From NCBI RefSeq assembly GCF_900103365.1, contig NZ_LT629703.1:7116501-7180500 (forward strand): DNA of 64,000 nt. Direction: 5' to 3'. Both the position numbers and the translations under genes were made by a program. How positions within the stretch are numbered: position 1 is the first letter of the stretch; the number at the start of each line of letters is the position of its first letter. Origin of the DNA: Afipia sp. GAS231. GTDB taxonomy: Bacteria; Pseudomonadota; Alphaproteobacteria; Rhizobiales; Xanthobacteraceae. Of the stretch, positions 55,235-63,331 are shown piece by piece. The notes below the pieces were generated by a model, which was given only the letters and a program-made list of their open reading frames with translations, was not told where the DNA came from and made no database searches.

Positions 55235-55666
55235 CTATCGCCGGCGCGCGATGGTGCCGGCGACGGTCTGCATGGTGACGCCGACGCACCATCCAGCCAT
55301 GATCATCCAGGTCCAGGCGATATGCGGATCGTGGCGCAGCACGATCACACCGACGGAGGCAAACGCCGAGAACGCCGCGAGGAAGGTGCCGACCGCGCTG
55401 AGGAATTCCGGGGTATCGATCTTGCCGACCCAATCGCCGGCCGAGGGCTGGCCGCTGATGACCTTGAAGGGCAGAGGCGGGGTGTCGATCCCGAGATAGA
55501 ATCCGACCGCGCCGCCGAGCATCATCAGCAGCAGGAAGGCCTGGTTGGTCAGGGCTGCGACGCTCGTTCCGACCAGCGCCGCCACGAACAACCCGCTCGC
55601 CGCGCCGGCCATGGCAAGGCCAAGGCGTTCCAGAACGTGGGCAAACTTTCGAACGCGGGTTCGCAT
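55235..55666 (-). CDS. Integral membrane protein, four predicted helices
   Basis: 143 residues from the ATG at 55666. Predicted helices: about residues 15-38, 41-60, 85-108 and 112-135, with a basic N-terminus MRTRVRKFAHVLERLG and RRR at the end. A soluble loop (DTPPLPFKVISGQPSAGDWV) lies between helices 2 and 3. No transporter motif. The longer frame from 55765 adds a non-membrane stretch. Function unknown. Confidence 0.7.
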   Translation of the reverse strand: MRTRVRKFAHVLERLGLAMAGAASGLFVAALVGTSVAALTNQAFLLLMMLGGAVGFYLGIDTPPLPFKVISGQPSAGDWVGKIDTPEFLSAVGTFLAAFSAFASVGVIVLRHDPHIAWTWMIMAGWCVGVTMQTVAGTIARRR

Positions 55667-55771
55667 CGGATGGTCCCGCCGGTTGCTGGCCGAGACAATA
55701 GGCCGATTTCCGGTCGGGCGAAAGCAACCTGTCGATGCGGGCGATGTGTCGAATTGAACCGGCATTCTCGT

Positions 55772-55857
55772 TATGGCCGGGCAGTAGCGCGAAGCGCGTC
55801 TTCGCGCTAGATGACCCGGCCATCCACGTCTTGCTTGCTCGCAGGTCAGACGTGGGA
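55772..55857. repeat. Intergenic repeat, family C
   Basis: atggccgggcagtagcgcga, then tcgcgctagatgacccggcc and at: the outer arms (atggccggg and cccggccat) pair. A second inverted pair (ccacgtc and gacgtgg) follows. It shares the nature of families B and A but not their sequence. It overlaps nothing and separates the membrane protein from the SDR. Confidence 0.55.
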
Positions 55858-55876
55858 TGCCCAGGGAGCCACCGAC

Positions 55877-56665
55877 ATGAGCCTTTTCGACACGCCATTC
55901 GACCCCGCGCGCGAGGCGGCGCTGGTCACCGGCGCCGGCAACGGCATCGGGCGCGCGATCGCGCAGGCGCTGGTCGGTGAGGGCGTGCGAACCGTATTCG
56001 CCGACGTCAACACGGACACGGTGACGGCAGCGGTGAAATCCTCAGCCCGGCCGGAGCTGGCATCGGCGTGGACCGGCGACCTTGCTAATCCCACCGCCCG
56101 CGATGCCCTGCTGGCGCATGCCGAAGCGGCCGTCGGACGGGTGACGCATTTCGTGCACTCAGCCTCGCCGCCGCGGCGGGAGACCGACCATGCGCTGGCG
56201 GTCACATCAGAGACCTGGGCGCAGATGCATGCGGTCAATCTCGAGGCGGGCTTTCACCTCGCGCGGGCGCTGGCGCGGAAGCTGATCACGGCCAAGGTGG
56301 GCGGATCGTTCCTGCTGCTGACCTCGCTGCATGCCGGGACGCCGCGCAATCTGCCGCATTATTCCACCGCGAAGGCCGGCCTTGCGATGCTGGTGCGGGA
56401 GCTGGCCAAGACCTTTGGCCGCTACAATATCCGCGTCAACGCGCTGGTGCCCGGCGCCATCGCGGCTGGCGGTTTTGTTGCCGATCCCAAACTCGCAAAG
56501 CACATTCCACTCGGCCGTCTCGGGGCGGCCGAAGACCTCGCGCCGATGGCGCTGGCGGTGCTGTCCAACAAGGTCTCGGCCTACGTCACCGGGGCCGCGA
56601 TCGTGGTCGACGGCGGGCTGTCGCTGACGAACTGGTTCGAACCGCCGGAGCTGGGAGATTTGTAG
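55877..56665 (+). CDS. Short-chain dehydrogenase/reductase
   Basis: 262 residues from the ATG at 55877. Cofactor motif ALVTGAGNGIGRAIAQALVG, an HFVHSASPPRRE segment, and active site LLLTSLHAGTPRNLPHYSTA with K in STAKAGLAM. The classical Tyr-x-x-x-Lys is intact. The C-terminus VVDGGLSLTNWFEPPELGDL shows the usual GG. Substrate unknown. Confidence 0.9.
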   Translation: MSLFDTPFDPAREAALVTGAGNGIGRAIAQALVGEGVRTVFADVNTDTVTAAVKSSARPELASAWTGDLANPTARDALLAHAEAAVGRVTHFVHSASPPRRETDHALAVTSETWAQMHAVNLEAGFHLARALARKLITAKVGGSFLLLTSLHAGTPRNLPHYSTAKAGLAMLVRELAKTFGRYNIRVNALVPGAIAAGGFVADPKLAKHIPLGRLGAAEDLAPMALAVLSNKVSAYVTGAAIVVDGGLSLTNWFEPPELGDL

Positions 56666-56787
56666 GGCGCGGGAACCGGTGTCGAATCGTGAACTTATCT
56701 TCCGGGAACGCGCGCTCGGCTTCCGGCGTTTTCAGGGGTGGAAGCGCTGCGGCCATTGCCGCGCGCGAATACATCAGGGAGAGCGAT

Positions 56788-56973
56788 ATGATGTCCCAGA
56801 CGCAAATTCACAGCATCGCGCGCCAGATGTTCGAGCGGCACGGCCAAACCGCGATCGCCCAGGCGGCACAGAACGCGCAGTCCTGCGAGCGCAAGGGCGA
56901 GGCCGAGGAGGCCAAGGAGTGGCGCCACGTCGAGGACGCCATCAAGATGATGCGCGGCCCGCATCAGAGCTAG
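56788..56973 (+). CDS. Small hypothetical protein, 61 aa
   Basis: ATG at 56788 with AGGGAG upstream, directly followed by another ATG. The product is helical and hydrophilic: MSQTQIHSIARQMFERHGQT and QNAQSCERKGEAEEAKEWRH. Similar short proteins are common in rhizobia. A frame from 56689 adds a low-quality extension. Confidence 0.6.
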   Translation: MMSQTQIHSIARQMFERHGQTAIAQAAQNAQSCERKGEAEEAKEWRHVEDAIKMMRGPHQS

Positions 56974-57050
56974 CCGGCCTCCGCTCATTCCGCCTTCGCT
57001 CTTCGAGCTACGGCGAGACAAGCCGAGCTACGGCGTGACAAGCCCGCCGC

Positions 57051-58028
57051 CTAATGCAGCGGCATCGGTGGCCGCACGACGGGGCCGCCATCTTCGGCCT
57101 GCGGGGCGATCTGTACCGGAGCCGCGGCCGTTTGCGGCGGCGGCGGTGCGGGCGCGATCGGCGCGTAGGGGAACACCTGCTTCGGCCGGCGCGCCAGGGT
57201 TGATACCGTCGAATGTGCCGGCTGCGGCGGCGGCGGCACAATCTTGGGACGGGTTATCGGCGCTGTGGGCTCCGTGAGCCGCGCCTCGGTGGTTCGTGCG
57301 GGCGGGCTCACCACCTGGCTTTGTGATATCGGGGCTTGCGTCATCTGGGCCTGGCTCGCTTTGAGCTGCTCGATGGTCGCCTTGAGGTCGCTGATCTGCT
57401 GGCCCATCGCGGCCAGATCGCGCGCCATCGCTTGCAACTGCTGCGTCGCCTCGGGCGCGGCGGTGGCCGCTGTCGCGGGAGCGCTCGCGGCAGGCTGTGC
57501 CGGAGCCGTAACCTGATCAGCCGAGGCGGCCTGCACGGCGGGCGCGGCCTCGGTCGTGGCAGGTTTTGCCGTTGAAGCCAGGGACGCCAGCGCGAACGGC
57601 GGCGTCCAGTTCGCCATCATGGCCTTGGCGTCATCGCCATAGTGCTGCCAGGCCGCGGCGCCGGTGGCGCTCACCAGCGCGAACAGGCTCATCACGGCGC
57701 CTCTTGCAAACTTGCTCGTCCTCGGCTGGTGCGCGCTGATCTCGGTCTCGCCGAGCCGGATGTCATCCTCGACGGCGTCGGCGCGAACGGCCGTTTCCAA
57801 CGCGGGAGCGGCGGGGCTCGCGGAAAAATCGGGCGCGATGCGAAGCTCCGCGTCCGGCCTGACGTGTGCTGGAGTGGAATCCGACGGCCGCGGCGCCGCG
57901 GGACCGCTCAGCACGTCGTACAGCAGATCGAGCGGCGCCTTGTCGGCGCGTGCGGCAAGCGAGGCGTCCGGTTCGATCACGAACACATCGTGCGGATCGG
58001 TATCGCGCAGATTTGGCGTGGATTGCAT
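57051..58028 (-). CDS. Single-pass membrane protein with coiled coil and Pro-rich C-terminus, 325 aa
   Basis: The N-terminal 105 residues are soluble and acidic. A membrane helix (about residues 109-128, FARGAVMSLFALVSATGAAA) is followed by an Ala/Thr-rich region, a coiled coil (LAAMGQQISDLKATIEQLKA) and a Pro-rich tail ending VVRPPMPLH. No enzymatic domain. Layout suggests a scaffold spanning membrane and periplasm. A small membrane protein on the other strand follows. Confidence 0.6.
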   Translation of the reverse strand: MQSTPNLRDTDPHDVFVIEPDASLAARADKAPLDLLYDVLSGPAAPRPSDSTPAHVRPDAELRIAPDFSASPAAPALETAVRADAVEDDIRLGETEISAHQPRTSKFARGAVMSLFALVSATGAAAWQHYGDDAKAMMANWTPPFALASLASTAKPATTEAAPAVQAASADQVTAPAQPAASAPATAATAAPEATQQLQAMARDLAAMGQQISDLKATIEQLKASQAQMTQAPISQSQVVSPPARTTEARLTEPTAPITRPKIVPPPPQPAHSTVSTLARRPKQVFPYAPIAPAPPPPQTAAAPVQIAPQAEDGGPVVRPPMPLH

Positions 58029-58247
58029 TGGTGTCCCTCACTTAGTCCAATGTCATCAACAGAAAGGCCCGCGCGGAATCGTGGCGGTGAAAGCCGCGAG
58101 GGCCGCTCCAGACGGCCAGCCGGGTTTGACCAAAGCAAGGCGCTGAGGTGGAGAGGTTGCGGCCATCCGGGGGCCGGGAACCGGGGGCCCGGGCGGCCGG
58201 GTGAACCCCTCGGCCATCCCCCGCGACCAACCGTCAGAGGTAGCGGC

Positions 58248-58391
58248 ATGGACAGCATTTTTCACTGGATCGGCGTGGTCGGGGCCTTCGGCTTCGTGGC
58301 GGTTTGCCTGATCGGCTTCGTCAGGGGTCTGTCGCTGCCGCCCAACGAGACTCGCGTGCAGGGCAGGGGCGAACACTGGACCAGCAACTGA
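58248..58391 (+). CDS. Small single-pass membrane protein, 47 aa
   Basis: ATG at 58248, one hydrophobic helix (WIGVVGAFGFVAVCLIGFVR) and a short polar tail ending GRGEHWTSN. No clear ribosome site other than gaggtag about 8 bases upstream. It is divergent from the 325-residue gene and precedes the FMN reductase. Function unknown. Confidence 0.55.
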   Translation: MDSIFHWIGVVGAFGFVAVCLIGFVRGLSLPPNETRVQGRGEHWTSN

Positions 58392-58437
58392 GCAGGTGAA
58401 GTTCTCCCGCCCGAGCTAGCCGTGCTAGCCTCGCGCC

Positions 58438-59031
58438 ATGGGCAACCGCATTCTCGTTTTCTACGGCTCCTACCGTTCCGACCGCATGGGTATCCGGCTC
58501 GCGCACTTCGTCGTCGACGGGTTTCGCGCCCGCGGCGACGATGTCGAATTGATCGACGCCAAGGCGGTCGATCTGCCGATGCTGGACCGGATGTACAAGG
58601 AACATCCGAAGGGGCAGGCGCCCGAGCGGCTGGAAACACTCGCCGGAAAGATCCGCGGCGCCGACGGTTTTGTGTTCGTCACCGGCGAATACAACTGGGG
58701 CATTCAGCCCGGGTTGAAAAACCTCACCGATCATTTTCTCGAAGAATGGTTCTGGCGCCCCGCGGCGATTGCGAGCTATTCGGCCGGGCGTTTTTCCGGC
58801 GCCCGCGCGGCGCTGGCCTGGCACGGCACGCTCTCCGAGATGGGCATGGTGGTGATTTCGAGCAGCCTTGCGGTCGGGCCGATTGCGCAGACGCTGACCG
58901 AAGAAGGCAAGCCGACTGCCGAGGGCGGCGGCAAGGGATTGGCGCACGCGTTTCCGCGGTTTGCGGAAGATCTGTCGTGGTGGATGGAGGCGGCGAAGAT
59001 GCAGCGGGCGAGGAAGCCGCCGCCGTATTAG
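58438..59031 (+). CDS. NADPH-dependent FMN reductase family protein
   Basis: 197 residues. The flavodoxin-like opening [20 protein letters not shown] is standard, followed by [20 protein letters not shown] and [20 protein letters not shown], which matches the FMN-binding loop family. It reduces quinones, azo dyes or FMN using NAD(P)H. The neighbouring genes are unrelated in strand or function. Confidence 0.88.
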   Translation: MGNRILVFYGSYRSDRMGIRLAHFVVDGFRARGDDVELIDAKAVDLPMLDRMYKEHPKGQAPERLETLAGKIRGADGFVFVTGEYNWGIQPGLKNLTDHFLEEWFWRPAAIASYSAGRFSGARAALAWHGTLSEMGMVVISSSLAVGPIAQTLTEEGKPTAEGGGKGLAHAFPRFAEDLSWWMEAAKMQRARKPPPY

Positions 59032-59065
59032 TGCCACGCGGACTCCGTGTCTTCACTGCATCGCG

Positions 59066-59095
59066 CAAAGACGGCCAAAGACGGCCAAAGACGGC
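59066..59095 (+). repeat. Three copies of a 10-bp unit
   Basis: caaagacggc occurs three times in tandem, without gaps, between the FMN reductase and the RlpA gene. Short and probably a slippage product. Confidence 0.6.
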
Positions 59096-59245
59096 AATAG
59101 CTGTGGCCTGATCACCACAGCCGGTGAAATTGCGCGAATCCTGCCGCCTTTGATCGCACGCCGCCTCGCTTCTGCCCGGATTGGGTCGGGATCCTTGGAC
59201 CCGTTGGATTTCGGCTTGGGCTGGGGCGCGAGTTGGGGATGCAAC

Positions 59246-59830
59246 ATGTCGTCCATCGACGCTGCAGGTCATTCGTTCGTCGACGTCGCAGGCCGCGTAC
59301 AGCGTGATGCCGGTGTGGTCTCACCCATCAGCGCCGGGAAAATCGTCAGGCTGATGGCAGTAGCTCTTGCGGCAGCTTCGCTCGCAGCCTGCGCCCAGTC
59401 CTCTGTCGTCAGCCAAAGGTCTGACTTCCGCACCAGCCGCCAGGCATCGCTGGAACGCGATCGAACGCCATCCCTGATGAAGACGCGCGTGGTGGCCACG
59501 CGGAAGCATACGCCGTTCGCTTCTCGCAACGATGCCGCCGGAACCAAAGCTGCGTCGCAGGGGCTGGCGAGTTTCTACAGCGAGGGGACGAAGACCGCGA
59601 GCGGAGAAAAATTCGACGCGCGCGAACTGACCGCGGCGCATCCGACCCTGCCGTTCGGCACCATGTTGCGTGTGACCGACGTCAAGTCCGGTCGTTCGGT
59701 GACGGTGCGCGTCAATGATCGCGGACCGTATGTGCCCGGGCGTATCGTCGACGTCTCTCATTCGGCGGCGGCTGAACTTGGAATGATCGGAAAGGGTGTC
59801 GCAAACGTAAGACTCGATGTGGTGCGGTAA
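59246..59830 (+). CDS. RlpA-like septal ring lytic transglycosylase
   Basis: 194 residues from the ATG at 59246; the ATG at 59354 would start [20 protein letters not shown], a lipoprotein-like signal with a lipobox cysteine, and may be the true start. The double-psi beta-barrel is in the C-terminal half: [20 protein letters not shown], then [20 protein letters not shown] and [20 protein letters not shown]. The catalytic Asp follows GxRIVD. No SPOR domain is seen. The enzyme cleaves naked glycan at division sites. Confidence 0.83.
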   Translation: MSSIDAAGHSFVDVAGRVQRDAGVVSPISAGKIVRLMAVALAAASLAACAQSSVVSQRSDFRTSRQASLERDRTPSLMKTRVVATRKHTPFASRNDAAGTKAASQGLASFYSEGTKTASGEKFDARELTAAHPTLPFGTMLRVTDVKSGRSVTVRVNDRGPYVPGRIVDVSHSAAAELGMIGKGVANVRLDVVR

Positions 59831-59966
59831 AGCCGCGCGACCTGCCGGCTTGCTCGCCGTCACGGCTTGCTCACGCCAACGCTACGAAATTTCCTCGCCG
59901 CGGACATCTTTTCGACCTTTGTCGACATACGATTAGGGGGTGTGTTCGTTGCGTGGAGTAGTGGTG

Positions 59967-60146
59967 ATGGAGACCGAGCTTCAGACCAAGGTGGAGAAGT
60001 ACGAGGCCAGGGCCTCCTGGTGCGAAGAGCAGGCGCGGGAAGCAAGGGACAAGGCCGGGCAGAGCTTCTACGAGGTGCTGGCGGCCTATTACGCCAGCCT
60101 CGCAACCGACTTTCGCAAGGTCATCGAGAAGCGGACGGCCGCGTAA
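59967..60146 (+). CDS. Small helical hypothetical protein, 59 aa
   Basis: ATG at 59967 preceded by GGAG about 10 bases upstream. A heptad pattern (METELQTKVEKYEARASWCE) and YYASLATDFRKVIEKRTAA suggest a short amphipathic, dimer-forming helix. An in-frame GTG at 59940 would add 9 residues. Function unknown. Confidence 0.55.
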   Translation: METELQTKVEKYEARASWCEEQAREARDKAGQSFYEVLAAYYASLATDFRKVIEKRTAA

Positions 60147-60217
60147 GCGGCCGGCGTCGGGACGATCAGGTCTGCCGGCGTCTGGCGCGGCGCGATGCCG
60201 GTTTTCCGGATCATGCT

Positions 60218-60448
60218 CTAGTGCGGCTTGCCGAGGACGAAGGCGAAGGGGAGCACGAAGATCTCGTCGTCGGAGTCGCTGACATGCACGGTCCAGTCGC
60301 GCCAGTCTTCCTGGTCGCGCTGCATGATGAGCGATCGCACGATGCCGACCGCGCGGTCGCGCGCTTCGGCGAGATCGCTGACCGCTTCGCCGGATCGATC
60401 GATCCGGACTTCGCGGGAGTTCGAGCAGTGAAAATAGACCTGGGTCAT
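60218..60448 (-). CDS. DUF6894-like small protein, 76 aa
   Basis: Compact and charged: MTQVYFHCSNSREVRIDRSG at the start, LAEARDRAVGIVRSLIMQRD in the middle, and DWTVHVSDSDDEIFVLPFAF at the end. The YFH start, the helical centre with AR, and the last strand are the pattern of small rhizobial proteins labelled DUF6894. No known activity. It lies opposite the 59-residue gene. Confidence 0.6.
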   Translation of the reverse strand: MTQVYFHCSNSREVRIDRSGEAVSDLAEARDRAVGIVRSLIMQRDQEDWRDWTVHVSDSDDEIFVLPFAFVLGKPH

Positions 60449-60608
60449 GTTCGCATCTCCTGATGCCGGCGTTCTGCCTTGTTGGTCGCAGGTTGGCCAA
60501 ATCAGGTTCCGAGCGTGCGTGATCTAGCTCACACGGAACGGGAGAGAAGCTCAACGCCATGCTGCGCGCGTTCAGTTCGTATTTGAATTTCAAAGCCGAC
60601 CGATGGCG

Positions 60609-60696
60609 ACTGTCATGCCCGCGCATGCGGGTATTCAGTACGCCGAGGCCTGTCGTTTCAATCATCGGCGTCTCTGGAATACTGGATCGCCCGGCT
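60609..60696. repeat. Intergenic repeat, family A copy 2 (inverted relative to copy 1)
   Basis: Begins actgtcatgcccgcgcatgc, continues ggtattcagtacgccgaggc, and contains tctctggaatactggatc. The reverse complement of 13226-13329 matches it over this whole stretch apart from scattered changes. No gene overlaps it. Confidence 0.75.
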
Positions 60697-60799
60697 TGAT
60701 GTTTATTCCGGAGATCACTGACAGGTGTTCGGAGACATGAATGAACAGAAGGCGGGCGATGACAGCAAAGATCCTTCTCGCGGCGCTGATCGCCCGAGG

Positions 60800-61280
60800 T
60801 TTTGCAATTCGTTGGCCCTCCGAAAGAGAAGAGGGCGCGGGGAAGACCGGGTGCGCGCTGCACCCGCGGTCTCGCAGGCGTGTTGCAAAGAGATATGCTG
60901 CCCACGAGCATACAGGTTCAGCGGTGAGCACACCGGCCTCCCCCACGCAATGGCTTTACGGCTTATACGAGATCGTCCTGGTGACCGGCTTTCTTGCCAC
61001 CATCGCCAGCGGTCTGCTTTCGCTTCCGCCAACTTGACGCCAGCACCGGGGCGTCGGACCCAAACGATTTCACCGTACGCAATGGCAGCGCTCGTCAGTC
61101 GCAGCCTCGCGTCCACCGCATCTCACCGCACGTTCGTGACGATCGCGATCGCCCCTCTTGTTGCCGCGAGACGGGCGGAGTTAAACTCCTGATTTGCCCG
61201 ACGGCTCAACGGAAATATTTTTGTCCGAAGGGCTGGACAGGTTTTTGGTGATTTGCCCGTCGGGCTACTTTGTCGCACCC
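60800..61280. repeat. Large repeat-like region carrying a recurrent pseudo-protein pattern
   Basis: No frame here looks like a real gene, yet translations contain GAGKTGCALHPRSR and ...LDASTGASDPNDFTVR, strings that I recall from many short unassigned frames in annotated Bradyrhizobium genomes. The repeat is about 480 bases and continues to the hairpins at 61293. Origin unknown; possibly a degenerate or non-autonomous element. Copy number was not measured here. Confidence 0.45.
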
Positions 61281-61292
61281 GTTATCGCCAAT

Positions 61293-61410
61293 TCGTCATT
61301 GCGAACGAAGGCGACTCGCAATATCCGCCGCTGTCATTCCGGGGCGCGAAGCGAACCCGGAATCTCGAGATTCCGGGTTCGATGCTTCGCATCGCCCCGG
61401 AATGACGGGG
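61293..61410. repeat. Double-hairpin intergenic repeat, family G
   Basis: gtcattgcgaacgaaggcga at one end, then the long inverted pair gtcattccggggcgcgaagc and gcttcgcatcgccccggaat with an inner pair (gaacccggaatctc and gagattccgggttc). The pairs nest, so the whole could fold as one long stem. It lies immediately downstream of the pdxY stop. Confidence 0.75.
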
Positions 61411-61422
61411 CGGGCAAGGTGC

Positions 61423-62277
61423 CTACGCTCCAATCGCCACGGCATCAAACCGCCGTTTCGGGTGAACGAGCTGTTCGGCGCTCGCGACGATGCGCATTTC
61501 CTCGGTGCCTGCAGCCGCGGTGCGCTCCAGCACGGCAAAGATCGCGGAAGCGGCGTGGCCGAGCGCTTGCGGCGTGGTGTTGCCCCGAACGCGCGCGGCA
61601 GCGAACAGCGAGGCAAAGAGATCGCCGGTGCCGGACGGGCTGATCGCAAGCTTTGGCGTGCGCACGCGCCAGCTTTGCGCTTCCTCGACGGCGAGGGTCT
61701 CGATCTCTCCGTCCGGCGTGTCCGACAATTCGGCGCTGGTGATGACGACCGTCGACGGGCCGCGCGCCAGCAGTGTTTGCGCCTGCGCGATGACCTCTGC
61801 GGTTGTCGTGGCCGCGGCACCTGCGAGAACTTCGAACTCGAAATGATTGGGCGTGATGATATCGGCGAGCGGACAGAGCCGGTCGCGCACGACAGGCGGA
61901 ATGTCTGTTTGCACGAACAGGCCGCGGTCGCGATCGCCGAGCACGGGATCGCAGCAATAGAGCAGCGCGGGGTTGCGCGCCTTGGCGCGCGCGACGAAGT
62001 CTGCGACTACGGCTGCGATGTCGGCCGAGCCGAGATAGCCCGACAGGATCATGCTGCACGCATCGACCGCGCCGCGCTCCTCGATGCCGAGCAGCAAATC
62101 TGAAACCAGTTGGGCGTCCAGCACCCGGCCGCGGAGGGTCGGGTAGCCCGGCCGGTTGCTCAACAGCGTGGTCGGCACCGCGGTTACATCGATGCCGTGC
62201 ATCTGCATCGGAAACACGGCAGCGCTGTTGCCGACATGGCCGAAGGCGACCTGCGACTGAATCGAAATCACATTCAT
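61423..62277 (-). CDS. pdxY: Pyridoxal kinase
   Basis: 284 residues. The ribokinase-like fold has MNVISIQSQVAFGHVGNSAA, the FPMQMHGIDV segment, CDPVLGDRDRGLFVQTDIPP and the anion-hole motif ISPSGTGDLFASLFAAARVR. It phosphorylates pyridoxal to PLP in the salvage pathway. Assignment to PdxY over PdxK rests on the N-terminal sequence. It is divergent from gapR. Confidence 0.92.
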   Translation of the reverse strand: MNVISIQSQVAFGHVGNSAAVFPMQMHGIDVTAVPTTLLSNRPGYPTLRGRVLDAQLVSDLLLGIEERGAVDACSMILSGYLGSADIAAVVADFVARAKARNPALLYCCDPVLGDRDRGLFVQTDIPPVVRDRLCPLADIITPNHFEFEVLAGAAATTTAEVIAQAQTLLARGPSTVVITSAELSDTPDGEIETLAVEEAQSWRVRTPKLAISPSGTGDLFASLFAAARVRGNTTPQALGHAASAIFAVLERTAAAGTEEMRIVASAEQLVHPKRRFDAVAIGA

Positions 62278-62385
62278 GGGGACAAGTTGGGAGACGACCA
62301 GGTTCCTGGAGAGGGCGCCCGAGAGGTTAACACATTGGTTATTTGTTTGCGGGCATTTTCACGACCTCATCAACCCGGAGGCATC

Positions 62386-62655
62386 ATGTCAGACATCACC
62401 ATTCCCGGCGGCAAAATTCGTTCCTTCGTCGAACGGGTCGAGAACATCGACGCCGAGTTGCAGGAGCTGAACGAGCAGAAGAAGGAAATCTTTGCGGAGG
62501 CCAAGGGCGAGGGGTTTGACGTGAAAATCCTCAAGGAGATCATCAAGCTGCGGAAGCAGGACAAGGACGAACGCGACGAGCGCGAAGGCCTGCTCGATCT
62601 CTACATGCGCGCGATGGATACGGCGCCGCCGGAAAAGGCCGCGAAGGCGGCCTGA
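62386..62655 (+). CDS. gapR: GapR-like nucleoid protein (DUF2312, UPF0335)
   Basis: 89 residues from the ATG at 62386 with GGAGG 6 bases upstream. The coiled-coil sequence GGKIRSFVERVENIDAELQE and GFDVKILKEIIKLRKQDKDE is the DUF2312 pattern. In Caulobacter, GapR binds overtwisted, AT-rich DNA and helps topoisomerases during replication. The length and charge match. Function by family. Confidence 0.92.
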   Translation: MSDITIPGGKIRSFVERVENIDAELQELNEQKKEIFAEAKGEGFDVKILKEIIKLRKQDKDERDEREGLLDLYMRAMDTAPPEKAAKAA

Positions 62656-62672
62656 GCCGATCAATCCGATGA

Positions 62673-62750
62673 AGTAGGGTGGGTTAGGCGTAAGCCGTAA
62701 CCCACCATCTTCGCGCATTGGCGGATTACGCTATCGCTAATCCGCCCGAC
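62673..62750. repeat. Intergenic repeat, family E
   Basis: gtagggtgggttaggcgtaa, gccgtaacccaccatc pairs with it, then ggcggattacgctatcgcta and atccgccc form a second inverted repeat. A D-like fragment cctcctcaccatgaggag follows at 62761-62778. It lies after gapR. Confidence 0.7.
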
Positions 62751-63055
62751 GAACTGCGCGCCTCCTCACCATGAGGAGTTGGTGGTTGCTACAAAGTGCA
62801 TGTCGCCGACATCGCTTTCAGCACAAGCGAACGCATTCACGCGCGCACGACGCACCGATCGCGATCCGCCGCCCGCGGCGCCTGCAAAATTTTCACCGAA
62901 CCTTCACAACCGGTCGTGCGACCAACCACCGGTTCCGCATTCGGTTACCTGTAAATCAACCTTATCATCACAATATTGTGCATCGCAACAACGAACTATT
63001 GCAATGCAACAAGCGACGTATAAGTCTGTATTTCAAGCCATTAAGGAGAACTGAC
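62751..63055. other. Intergenic region upstream of the 80-residue secreted gene
   Basis: No convincing gene. The second half is AT-richer than its surroundings, with caatattgtgcatcgcaaca around 62970, and likely holds the promoter for the gene at 63056. A small D-like hairpin occurs at 62761-62778. I see no other feature. Confidence 0.5.
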
Positions 63056-63298
63056 GTGAAGAAGATTTCCCTGTCCGTCGCTGCCGCCGCTGTCCTCGCG
63101 ATGACGGCTGTGACCGGCGCTGTCGCGGCCGAGTTGCCGTCTTACGAAAAGGCCGGCCTGCCGGTTTCCACCGTGCAGCTTCAGGTGATGGGCGCCGAAG
63201 GCGTCAGCGAAGCGCCGCCGGTTGCACTGTCGGCTTCGCCGGTTCAGCTCAGCGTGCTGACGCCGCGGCACAAGACCAAGACCGCGGCCATTCACTGA
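63056..63298 (+). CDS. Small secreted hypothetical protein, 80 aa
   Basis: GTG start at 63056 with AAGGAGA 6 bases upstream. The signal peptide is VKKISLSVAAAAVLAMTAVT with likely cleavage after VAA. The mature part (ELPSYEKAGLPVSTVQLQVM and SASPVQLSVLTPRHKTKTAA) is short, without cysteines. Proteins with this KKISL start and layout are common in Bradyrhizobium. Function unknown. Confidence 0.65.
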   Translation: MKKISLSVAAAAVLAMTAVTGAVAAELPSYEKAGLPVSTVQLQVMGAEGVSEAPPVALSASPVQLSVLTPRHKTKTAAIH

Positions 63299-63331
63299 CG
63301 GTAGTGCGTATTACGTAGCAACCATTAAGAG

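Noticed and set aside
60741..61037. 98-codon frame as a possible gene
   Set aside because: It is assembled from the repeat pattern near 60800 and has no consistent protein character.
61270..62103. 277-codon frame opposite pdxY
   Set aside because: Antisense to pdxY and includes part of a hairpin repeat.
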